Part shown: positions 8,256 through 16,118 of the stretch, in pieces
Layout of the letters: each line of letters opens with the position of its first letter
How positions within the stretch are numbered: position 1 is the first letter of the stretch
Assembly: GCA_030682835.1 (NCBI GenBank)
Contig: JAUXNG010000008.1
Location: forward strand, 1 to 54,644
Source of the DNA: Hydrogenophaga sp.
GTDB taxonomy: Bacteria; Pseudomonadota; Gammaproteobacteria; Burkholderiales; Burkholderiaceae_C
DNA length: 54,644 bases
Direction of reading: 5' to 3'
Translations under genes and position numbers: made by a program
Notes under the pieces: model-generated
What the model was told of the DNA's origin: nothing
Databases searched by the model: none
What the model saw: only the letters and a program-made list of their open reading frames with translations

Positions 8256-9664
8256 ACGAGCCACGCATGAATGAGCCAGGCAGGAGCGCACTTGACGGGG
8301 ACAAAACACACCCCGCGTCTGCATCTCCTTCGCCGCCGCCCGCGCAAACGCCCGAGCCCGACGTTGGCAACACGCTGCGGCCGCTCCCGGGCGAAGCGGG
8401 CATTCCCCAGGTGGCCAAGCGAACGCCTCTGAACTGGTCGGGTAAGGGCGCTCTGTCGCTGGTGCTCATGGGCTGCACGGTGGTGCTGTTTGTGGGGTTT
8501 TCTATTCAACGCTGTTCGGCCGCCGACCCACCGACAGCGGACATGTCCCCCGCGCGTGATCGGCCGCTGGCCGCGAGCAGCACACCGCGCAAGCTCGACA
8601 TGACGCCGCCTGTTGCGCCGCGCGTGCCGGCTCTGCTGCCGGACAAGGACGAGGTTGAGCCGGTCGGGGTGCAGCGAACGGGACACAGCGCAGCCACCGG
8701 TGACAAGCCAGCAAGCCAAGCACCGGAGGACGCGCCGGTGATGGTGGTGTCGTCGCGACCTGGCGCGCCAGCGACTACCGCTGCCACATCCACACTCAAG
8801 AATGCGCCACGCGACGCGGCAGCGAACCCCGACGATGAACTGGCCACGGCCACGTCTAGCCTGGAGCACCACCAGCGCCAGCTGCAAGCGCTGCTGGACC
8901 AGCTGACCCAGGGCACGGCCACGAGCGCGACCGCTTCGGGTGCCACTGCATCCCCTGCCAACGCTTCCGCTGCCACCGCCGGACAGTCCAGCGCCCTGCC
9001 CGTCACCGCATCAGCGCTGTTTGGCGGGCAGTTGCAAGGCTCAGCCACGCCCAAGGTTGCGGCCAGACTGCTGGGCGACCGCAGCCTCACGCTGCCAAAA
9101 GGCACTGCGTTCACCTGCGCCCTCAAGACCCGGGTGATCAGTGCCACATCGGGTCTGGTCGGCTGCCAGGTCCAGCGCGACGTGTACGGCGACAACGGGC
9201 GCGTGTTGCTGATCGAGCGCGGTTCGCACCTCGACGGCGAATACCGCTCGGCCTCGGTTCGCCCAGGCAGTGTGCGCATTCCGGTGTTGTGGACGCGGGT
9301 ACGCACGCCGCACGGCGTGACGGTGGACATCGAGTCCCCGGGTACCGGGCAGCTCGGCGAATCGGGCATTGACGCCCATGTGGACAACCGCTGGGGCGAG
9401 CGCATCGGCGCGGCCCTGTTGCTCTCGCTGATCGACGACTCGGTCCAACTGGTGATCCAGAGCCAGGCCAAAGACCAGCAGGCCAACACCATCGTGCTGC
9501 CGTCCACCACCGACAACGCCAGCCAGCTGGCCGAGAAGGTGCTGGACAGCACCATCAACATCCCGCCCCTGATGGTTCAGAACCAGGGCGGCATCGTCGG
9601 CATCTACGTCACGCGCGATGTGGACTTCTCGTCGGTCTACGAACTGCAGCCGACGAAGCGGTGA
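8252..9664 (+). CDS. virB10: VirB10-type core-complex protein
   Basis: A 470-residue protein anchored by one inner-membrane helix (SLVLMGCTVVLFVGFSI, about residues 68-85), followed by a long Pro/Thr/Ala-rich periplasmic region and a C-terminal TrbI/VirB10 beta-barrel domain from about residue 245. Conserved elements include LPKGTAFTCAL, VYGDNGRVLLIERGS and the closing NIPP. VirB10 bridges both membranes and senses ATP use by VirB4, VirB11 and VirD4. The start overlaps virB9 by four bases, and the stop overlaps the GTG of virB11. Confidence 0.94.
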   Translation: MNEPRMNEPGRSALDGDKTHPASASPSPPPAQTPEPDVGNTLRPLPGEAGIPQVAKRTPLNWSGKGALSLVLMGCTVVLFVGFSIQRCSAADPPTADMSPARDRPLAASSTPRKLDMTPPVAPRVPALLPDKDEVEPVGVQRTGHSAATGDKPASQAPEDAPVMVVSSRPGAPATTAATSTLKNAPRDAAANPDDELATATSSLEHHQRQLQALLDQLTQGTATSATASGATASPANASAATAGQSSALPVTASALFGGQLQGSATPKVAARLLGDRSLTLPKGTAFTCALKTRVISATSGLVGCQVQRDVYGDNGRVLLIERGSHLDGEYRSASVRPGSVRIPVLWTRVRTPHGVTVDIESPGTGQLGESGIDAHVDNRWGERIGAALLLSLIDDSVQLVIQSQAKDQQANTIVLPSTTDNASQLAEKVLDSTINIPPLMVQNQGGIVGIYVTRDVDFSSVYELQPTKR

Positions 9665-10842
9665 ATGCGATGAATGCGATGAGCGCCATGAACACGATGA
9701 ACATCCTGCCCGGCATTGAAAACCACCCGCTAGACCGCTGGTGCGGCGACGCCACCTCGGTGGTGGAGTTCCTTCGGCCCTTGCGCGAACAGCTCGACGC
9801 CCCCGGAGTGCTGGAGGTCTGCGTGAACCGACCCGGCGAACTGCAGGTGGAAACGGCAGGTGGCTGGCGTGCCGTCCACGCACCGGCGATGACACAGGAG
9901 CGCTGCCTGTCCCTGGCCACGGCGCTGGCCACCTACTGCGACCAGCAGATCAACCAGGAACGGCCCCTGCTCTCGGCCACGCTGCCCACCGGCGAGCGCA
10001 TCCAGTTTGCCATTCCGCCCGCTGTGCCGCGCGGGACAGTCTCCATCACCATCCGCAAGCCGTCGAACGTGGTGCTGCGCCTGAGCGATTTCGAGCAGGA
10101 CGGCCTGTTTGGCCGCGTCAGCGAAAAGTCCACTGGTGATGGACAGGACAACCACAACAGCGACGGTCTGCAGCCCTTTGAACGCGAACTGCTGGCCTTG
10201 AAAGCCGCCGGCCGATACGCGGACTTCATGCGCCTGGCGGTGCGCCAGCACCGCACCATCGTGGTCAGCGGCAAGACCGGCTCGGGCAAGACCACCTTCA
10301 TGAAATGCCTGGTCGAAGAGGTGCCTAAGCACGAACGCCTGATCACCATCCAGGACACCGCCGAACTCACCCTGCCGAATCACCCGAACGTGGTGCACCT
10401 GTTTTACAGCAAGGACGCCCAGGGCACGGCCCGGGTCACCGCCAAGTCGCTGCTGGAAGCCTGTCTGCGCATGAAGCCAGACCGCATCTTCCTGGCCGAG
10501 TTGCGCGGTGAAGAGTGTTTCTCCTTCATCCGGCTGGCCGCCTCGGGTCACCCAGGCAGCATCACCAGCGTGCACGCCGGCAGCTGCGACCTGGCGCTGG
10601 AACAGATGGCCCTGATGATCCGCGAGAGCGGCGCCGGTGGGGGGCTGCGCATGGACGAGATCAAGGGCCTCCTGCGCATCGTGGTCGATGTGATCGTGCA
10701 GTTCGACCGGGACGAGCGGGGCCGCTTCATTGCCGATGTGGCTTACGCGCCGCGCCGCCGGCACCCCGCTCCAAGCCCGCAGCCGCTGCGCGCCAGCACT
10801 CTGCAGGCGCCAGGCGCTAGCGGCGAGGGAGCGCTGTCATGA
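9661..10842 (+). CDS. virB11: VirB11-type hexameric ATPase
   Basis: A 393-residue traffic ATPase at the cytoplasmic mouth of the channel. Walker A is GKTGSGKTT near residue 204, the Asp/Walker B region is RIFLAELRGEE, and the His box is GHPGSITSVHAGS. The GTG at 9661 overlaps the virB10 stop. ATGs in the same frame at 9670, 9679, 9688 and 9697 (an M-N-A-M repeat) are alternative starts, so the exact N-terminus is unsure by up to 12 residues. The C-terminal 25 residues are Pro/Arg-rich and extend beyond the usual domain. Confidence 0.94.
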   Translation: MNAMNAMSAMNTMNILPGIENHPLDRWCGDATSVVEFLRPLREQLDAPGVLEVCVNRPGELQVETAGGWRAVHAPAMTQERCLSLATALATYCDQQINQERPLLSATLPTGERIQFAIPPAVPRGTVSITIRKPSNVVLRLSDFEQDGLFGRVSEKSTGDGQDNHNSDGLQPFERELLALKAAGRYADFMRLAVRQHRTIVVSGKTGSGKTTFMKCLVEEVPKHERLITIQDTAELTLPNHPNVVHLFYSKDAQGTARVTAKSLLEACLRMKPDRIFLAELRGEECFSFIRLAASGHPGSITSVHAGSCDLALEQMALMIRESGAGGGLRMDEIKGLLRIVVDVIVQFDRDERGRFIADVAYAPRRRHPAPSPQPLRASTLQAPGASGEGALS

Positions 10843-12857
10843 GCCAGACCCTGGCCTTGCCCTTCGCCTCGTGGTCGCTGGGCCGGCGCTTGGCTGCGGG
10901 TGCCTTTGCAGCGTTGCTGGCCACAGTCCTGATCGGTGCGGCGGTCTACGCCTCGGGCGTGCTGTTTCTGCTGCTCAGCAAGGCCGACCCCCGGCAGGCC
11001 GGTTGGGGCAGCATTGCCTCCTACTGGCGGTTCTATGCCGACAATGCTGTGTTGCGCCAGCGCCTCCTGGTCGCCATGGCGTTGTCGGGTGTCGGTTTCC
11101 TGGTGATATTGCCCGGCGCCCTGATCGCAGCCGCCCGCCCCCGCCGTGCGCTGCATGGAGACGCGCGCTTCGCCAGCAGCGCCGAAGTGGCCCGTGCCGG
11201 CTTGCTCGGTTTGGGCCACAACACCCATGGTCCGAGCATCCTGATTGGGCGCTTCAAGGGCCGTTTCATCAGCCTGCCCGGCCAGCTGTCGGTGATGCTG
11301 TCGGCCCCCACCCGCAGCGGGAAGGGCGTGGGCGTGGTAATTCCCAACCTGCTGAACTGGCCGGACTCGGTCGTGGTGCTGGACATCAAGGGCGAGAACC
11401 ACGCCATCACCGCCGGCTTCCGCGCCGCGCATGGCCAGGCGGTCTACGCCTTCTCCCCCTTCGATGAAGCCGCCCGCAGCCACCGCTGGAACCCGCTGAG
11501 CGCCGTGCGCACCAGTGCGCTGCACCGGGTCGGTGATCTGCTGGGCATCGGCCAGGTGTTTTTTCCCAACGACGGCAGCGGCACCTCGTCCGAAGCCTTC
11601 TTCAACGACCAGGCGCGCAATCTCTTCCTGGGTCTGGGTCTGCTTTTGCTGGAAACGCCCGACCTACCGCGCACCGTCGGGGAGATGCTGCGCCAGTCCT
11701 CCGGCAAGGGCCAGCCACTCAAAGACCACCTGAACGGCCAGATCAGCCAGCGCCGCGACCAAGGCAAGCCGCTCAGCGATGAATGCGTCGATGCCCTGCA
11801 GCGCCTGCTGAGCAACTCGGAAAACACGCTGGCCAGCGTGGTCGCCACCTTCCATGCGCCGCTGACGATCTTTGCCGATGCGATCGTCGACGCAGCCACC
11901 AGCGCCGACGACTTCCGCCTGGAAGACCTGCGCCGCCGGCGCATGTCGGTCTATGTGCGCATTCCGCCGCACCGCCTGGCCAGCGCGCGGCCCCTGCTCA
12001 ACCTGTTCTTCTCGCAACTGGTCAGCCTCAACACCCGCCACCTGCCCGAGCAGGACGCCAGCCTGAAGCTGCAGTGCCTGCTGGTCAATGACGAGTTCAC
12101 CGCCATGGGCCGGGTGGGCATCATCACCCAGTCGGCCGCATTCCTGGCTGGCTACAACCTGCGCCTGCTCACGGTGGTGCAGGCGATGTCGCAGCTGGAC
12201 GCGGTCTATGGCGACAAGGAAGCCCGCACCTTTGCCACCAACCACGGCCTGCAGATCCTGTACGCGCCACGCGAGCAACGCGACGCCGACGAGTACAGCG
12301 CCATGCTGGGTCACTTCACCGAACGCGCCACCTCCCGAGGGCGCAGCCGCTCCTTCGGCGGCCAAAGCCACAGCAGCGTCAGCCGCAACGAGAGCGACCA
12401 GCGCCGTGCCCTGCTGCTACCGCAGGAATTCAAGGAACTGGGGCGCGAGCGGCTGGTGGTAATTGTTGAGAACTGCAAGCCAATCCTGGGCGAGAAGATC
12501 CGCTACCACCGCGAGAAAGCGTTTCAGGCCCGCCTGCTTCCGGCGCCCGCGGTGCCCCCGATGGACATGGACCTGCACCTGGCCCGAGTGCAGCAGCGCT
12601 GGCGCTACGCCAGCGACGAGCTTGCGCCGGATGAGCAGCTGGGTATCGACCAGTTGGCCTACGACATGGCCCAGCTGCCCGACCCGAGCGCTGGGCCTCC
12701 CGCCGCACTCGCGCAGACCATTCTCGATTTCCTTGTCGGCGCATCGCCCGCCGGCGGCGCCGCCGGTGGCGCCATCGAACCCGTGGCCGATGAAGAAGGC
12801 GTCCTGCTCGCCACCCCTATCCGATCTCATCCGATTGATCGCGCCGAACCCATCTGA
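10839..12857 (+). CDS. virD4: VirD4/TraG-type coupling protein
   Basis: A 672-residue type IV coupling protein that carries the relaxase-DNA substrate to the VirB channel. Two N-terminal membrane helices lie at about residues 15-37 and 68-95. The P-loop APTRSGKGVGVVIPNLLNW is near residue 157, VVLDIKGEN follows, and the Walker B is LLVNDEFTAMG. Length and motifs are complete. It overlaps virB11 by four bases, placing the coupling protein at the end of the channel operon. Its cognate relaxase is 21 kb away at 34434-35462. Confidence 0.94.
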   Translation: MSQTLALPFASWSLGRRLAAGAFAALLATVLIGAAVYASGVLFLLLSKADPRQAGWGSIASYWRFYADNAVLRQRLLVAMALSGVGFLVILPGALIAAARPRRALHGDARFASSAEVARAGLLGLGHNTHGPSILIGRFKGRFISLPGQLSVMLSAPTRSGKGVGVVIPNLLNWPDSVVVLDIKGENHAITAGFRAAHGQAVYAFSPFDEAARSHRWNPLSAVRTSALHRVGDLLGIGQVFFPNDGSGTSSEAFFNDQARNLFLGLGLLLLETPDLPRTVGEMLRQSSGKGQPLKDHLNGQISQRRDQGKPLSDECVDALQRLLSNSENTLASVVATFHAPLTIFADAIVDAATSADDFRLEDLRRRRMSVYVRIPPHRLASARPLLNLFFSQLVSLNTRHLPEQDASLKLQCLLVNDEFTAMGRVGIITQSAAFLAGYNLRLLTVVQAMSQLDAVYGDKEARTFATNHGLQILYAPREQRDADEYSAMLGHFTERATSRGRSRSFGGQSHSSVSRNESDQRRALLLPQEFKELGRERLVVIVENCKPILGEKIRYHREKAFQARLLPAPAVPPMDMDLHLARVQQRWRYASDELAPDEQLGIDQLAYDMAQLPDPSAGPPAALAQTILDFLVGASPAGGAAGGAIEPVADEEGVLLATPIRSHPIDRAEPI

Positions 12858-12873
12858 ACTCTGGAGCAACACC

Positions 12874-13527
12874 ATGCGAGCCCTCTGCGCCTACACGTCT
12901 ATTGGCCCACTGATCGTGCTGCTCAGCGCGTGCAGCGCACCTCTGAAGCCACCCAGCGTGAACGAGGCACACAAACGCCCGGCCAACACCGAGGCGGCCG
13001 TTGAGCTGCAGGTGTGCAAGAACGAACTGCAAAACACCCACCTTCTGGCCACCGAAGCCAGCCGCGCCGCCAACACCGCAACAGCTGCGCTGGCGCATCT
13101 GTCGGCTCGCCACCAGCTGGTGGCGACGATGCAGGCGCAAGCGATGACCAACCGCGTGCACATCGTCCCCTTCGCCTTCAACAGTACCCAGCTGCCGATC
13201 TCTGCGGCGCTAGCTTCGGCCATGGTCGAGGAAGCCAAAGTCGCGCCGCTGGTGGTGCTGCGCGGGCGCACCGATGGCGCCAGCGACACAGCAGCGGACA
13301 GCCAGGTCGCGCGTGCCAGAGCCATTGCGGTGCGCGATTACCTGATTGCCGCCGGCGTGGACCCCACGCGCATACGCACCACCCACCAGCCCAGTGGCGA
13401 CCACCTGGGCGACAACCGCAGCCCGCACGGGCGCCATCTCAACCGCCGGGTGGAGGTCGAGGTGTACCGCGCCCTGCCCGTGACCCAACAGGCATCGCCT
13501 CCGCTGCCACCACAACCACAACCATAG
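12874..13527 (+). CDS. OmpA/MotB-domain lipoprotein of the transfer operon
   Basis: A 217-residue lipoprotein: the signal peptide ends in the lipobox LLSAC, giving a lipidated Cys at about residue 21. The C-terminal 95 residues form an OmpA-type peptidoglycan-binding domain ([43 protein letters not shown]). It would attach the outer membrane to peptidoglycan. No separate small VirB7 lipoprotein is seen in the operon, so this protein may supply the lipid-anchored partner of VirB9; that role is inference. It starts 16 nt after virD4 and was probably co-transcribed with it. Confidence 0.82.
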   Translation: MRALCAYTSIGPLIVLLSACSAPLKPPSVNEAHKRPANTEAAVELQVCKNELQNTHLLATEASRAANTATAALAHLSARHQLVATMQAQAMTNRVHIVPFAFNSTQLPISAALASAMVEEAKVAPLVVLRGRTDGASDTAADSQVARARAIAVRDYLIAAGVDPTRIRTTHQPSGDHLGDNRSPHGRHLNRRVEVEVYRALPVTQQASPPLPPQPQP

Positions 13528-13580
13528 CCTTGACCCCACCAGCAGGCCGCGGCCCGCGGCCCCAACCCCAGGAGGTTTCC

Positions 13581-14753
13581 ATGGACGACCACAACGATCC
13601 CGCCCGCCGTTCGAATCGAGCCATACCCGAGGCCCCGGGTGCACCAGGCGGCACAGTGGAACCCGCGAACCGCGCAGCAGCAGCCATCCAGGCTTTTCAG
13701 ACACCCGAGGAAACAACGGTGCAGCGCTACGAACTGCGCGACCCGTTCACCGACCTCACCTACCGCACCGACCGTTTTCAGGACATGGTGGCCAAAGCCG
13801 ATCAGCTCGGCGCCAACCGGTTCGTCTTCCAGGACGCACAAGGCAACAAGTCTTTCGTGCACAAGGTCGATGGCCGCTGGAGCCGCGAAGAGCGCCGCAG
13901 CCCACCAGTTCCTGAGGTCACCGATCCACCCAGGGCAGCCAGACCGGAGCGCACGCAGCAGGAGGCTGCCACCCCTGCCATTCCCCTGCGGTCCAACCCG
14001 ACCGAATCGCGAGCCCGCGAGAGCACCGACCCGCAAGCGGTCGCGCGCATGGATGCGCAGGCCGAACGCACCGCCCTGGTGGCCAAGCTTGAAGCCGCGT
14101 TGATGGACCGTTACCTCATCAAGCGGGCGCCCGTCACCCTGGGTGAGGTCAAGATCGGCCTGACCGAGTACCGCTTCAAAGGGGACACATCGCGTGTGGC
14201 CTTCACCGAATCCACCTTCCGGCTGGCCACCGACACCAACAGCCCGTCGGTGGCCCGCTCCATGGTGGACTTGGCCGAAGCCCGCAACTGGCATTCCCTG
14301 CGGGTGTCGGGCAATGAAGAGTTCAAACGAGCGGTATGGCTGGAGGCCGCCGCCCGTGGCGTGAAGGCGCTGGGCTACGAGCCCAACCCGGCCGATCTGG
14401 AGCGCCTCAAAGCCGAACGCGAGCTGCGACATGTCAACCGCATCGAACCCACTCGGGATGCGCCCCCAGCGCCCGGCAACGCCGCCAACACAGACAAACC
14501 CTCTGGACGCGGCAGTGGCGGACGCAAGACCGTGCTGGCCGCCATCGAAGCCATTCTGGTGACCAACCGCGTGCCCGAGAAGCGTCGTGAAGCCGTCATG
14601 GCCGCCGCTGCCGAACAGCTGGCCCAGCGCGCACGCAACGGCCAGACGCCCAAGGTCAAGGTTTACGACAAGGCGGCGCCATCGCAGCGCCCCGCCGTGG
14701 TGCCCAAACCGGAACAACAGAGAACCCGCGAGCGCGCCGCGCCCGCCCGCTGA
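13581..14753 (+). CDS. LPD7-domain protein of the transfer region
   Basis: A 390-residue hydrophilic protein starting at 13581 after a strong AGGAGG site. The region VAFTESTFRLATDTNSPSVA to GYEPNPADLERL (about residues 200-280) is the LPD7 domain, found in large relaxases and polyvalent proteins of conjugative elements. The N-terminal part (RYELRDPFTDLTYRTDRFQDM) is a further conserved block of unknown role. The C-terminal half is charged and low in complexity. There is no signal peptide or membrane segment. It probably enters or acts on transferred DNA, but no activity can be deduced. Confidence 0.72.
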   Translation: MDDHNDPARRSNRAIPEAPGAPGGTVEPANRAAAAIQAFQTPEETTVQRYELRDPFTDLTYRTDRFQDMVAKADQLGANRFVFQDAQGNKSFVHKVDGRWSREERRSPPVPEVTDPPRAARPERTQQEAATPAIPLRSNPTESRARESTDPQAVARMDAQAERTALVAKLEAALMDRYLIKRAPVTLGEVKIGLTEYRFKGDTSRVAFTESTFRLATDTNSPSVARSMVDLAEARNWHSLRVSGNEEFKRAVWLEAAARGVKALGYEPNPADLERLKAERELRHVNRIEPTRDAPPAPGNAANTDKPSGRGSGGRKTVLAAIEAILVTNRVPEKRREAVMAAAAEQLAQRARNGQTPKVKVYDKAAPSQRPAVVPKPEQQRTRERAAPAR

Positions 14754-14764
14754 AGGCTTGCAGC

Positions 14765-16061
14765 ATGAACCCCGACACTGAGCCCAACGCCGCTAAGGAC
14801 CGAGAAGGAAGGCCAGAGCCCGCCACGGCCTACGCCATCGGTGGGCAGTGCTGGCCAAAAGACGCACCCGGCTTTGCCTACGCCATCGCCAACGCCCACG
14901 AGCAAGGCCTGCGGCCCCGCTGCCTGTGCATTGCCGAAGGGGTAGAAATGTATGTGGCGCGCCTGGGCGGCTCGCAGCAAGGCTTCATCGTCAAGCGCAT
15001 GCCCAACACCGGCTGTCAGCACGCCACCGACTGCCCGTCCTACGAGCCGCCAGCCGAGTTCTCGGGCGTCGGCCCGCTGATTGGCTCTGCCATTGTTGAA
15101 AACCCGCTCACGGGCGTCACGGCGCTCAGGCTGGACTTTCCCATGACCAAGCGGCCCGGCCGGCCCGTTCAACCGACGGCAGGCAGCCCCCAGCACCAGC
15201 GTGGCCTCACAGGGCCAGAAGCTCGGCCTGCGCGCCCTGCTCCACTACCTGTGGGACCAGGCCGAACTCACCCACTGGAAGCCCGGCTTTGCCGGCCGGC
15301 GCCACTGGGCCACCGTGCGGCGGCATCTGCTGCAGGCAGCTGAAAACAAAACGACCCATGGTCAGCCCCTGCTCGCCAGCCTCTACATTCCGGAAGTGTT
15401 TTCGGTGGAACAGCGCGACGCCCTCCACGCTCGGCGCCTGCGCCATTGGGCGCGGGCCGTGCCCAAGGTGGATCAACCTCAACCCCTGATGCTGATGCTC
15501 GCGGAAGTCAAAGAAATTGCACCCTCCCGCTATGGTCACACGGCCATCCTGAAACACATCCCCGACCACGCCTTCGCACTGGACAAGACGCTGTACCAGC
15601 GAATGGCGCGCTGTTTCGAGCGGGAGTTGTCTCTCTGGGGCACAGAAGCCGATCTGCACCTCGTCATGATGGCCACCTTCCGCCTGGACGAGGCCGGCGC
15701 CCCCGCCATCGTCGAACTGACCCTGATGCCGACCACTGCCCAGTGGCTCCCGGTGGAGGACGCATGGGAACGCCAGCTCATCAACACCCTGGTGCGAAAC
15801 GGGCGCGACTTCATCAAAGGCCTGCGGTACAACTCACCGCCCGATCACCCGCTGGCTTCGGCCAGTCTGCTGGACTGCCAGACCGCGCCACAACCTCTGT
15901 TCATCGAACGTGACCAAATCCATGGCGACCATCTGGCGCCAGGTTTCGCAACACTGGCCACCGACGAAAACCCTCCCGCCTGGCGCTGGCTCCCTGCCGA
16001 TGGCGACATACCCGCGCTGCCGCCACGACAGCGCTGGCAACCAACCGCCCCGCTGCCGTAA
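14765..16061 (+). pseudogene. DUF1173 family gene, split by a +1 frameshift
   Basis: Two adjoining frames together make one DUF1173 protein of about 430 residues. The first (14765 to about 15188) carries the N-terminal half with the Cys pairs PRCLCIAEGVEMYV and GCQHATDCPSYEPP, possibly a metal site, and DFPMTKRPGR. The second (read from about 15190 to 16061) continues with QKLGLRALLHYLWDQAE, PSRYGHTAILKHIPDHAF and KGLRYN. The frame changes at a run of five C (15188-15192); removing one C restores a continuous product reading AGSPSTSVASQGQK. If the run is real, the 5' frame ends at 15343 after a meaningless tail, and the 3' part could start only from a GTG near 15201. DUF1173 genes are common in conjugative elements of this type, with unknown function. 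Confidence 0.8.
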
Positions 16062-16086
16062 CATTCCCCGGTTCAACCCAGTTTTC

Positions 16087-16109
16087 AGGTGCCAAAAGGC
16101 ACCTTTTTT
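16087..16109 (+). terminator. rho-independent terminator between transfer operon and hsdM
   Basis: A GGTGCC stem (16088-16093), AAAA loop and GGCACC (16098-16103) are followed by six T (16104-16109). It closes the transfer operon after the DUF1173 gene. Unusually, it lies only 9 nt upstream of the hsdM start codon, leaving no room for a promoter in between. Confidence 0.85.
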
Positions 16110-16118
16110 GCGTTCCCC

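Noticed and set aside
16089..16118. GTG start for hsdM at 16089
   Set aside because: It lies inside the terminator hairpin and the added residues are encoded by the stem and T run; MAIKKSELYSS at 16119 is the conserved start.
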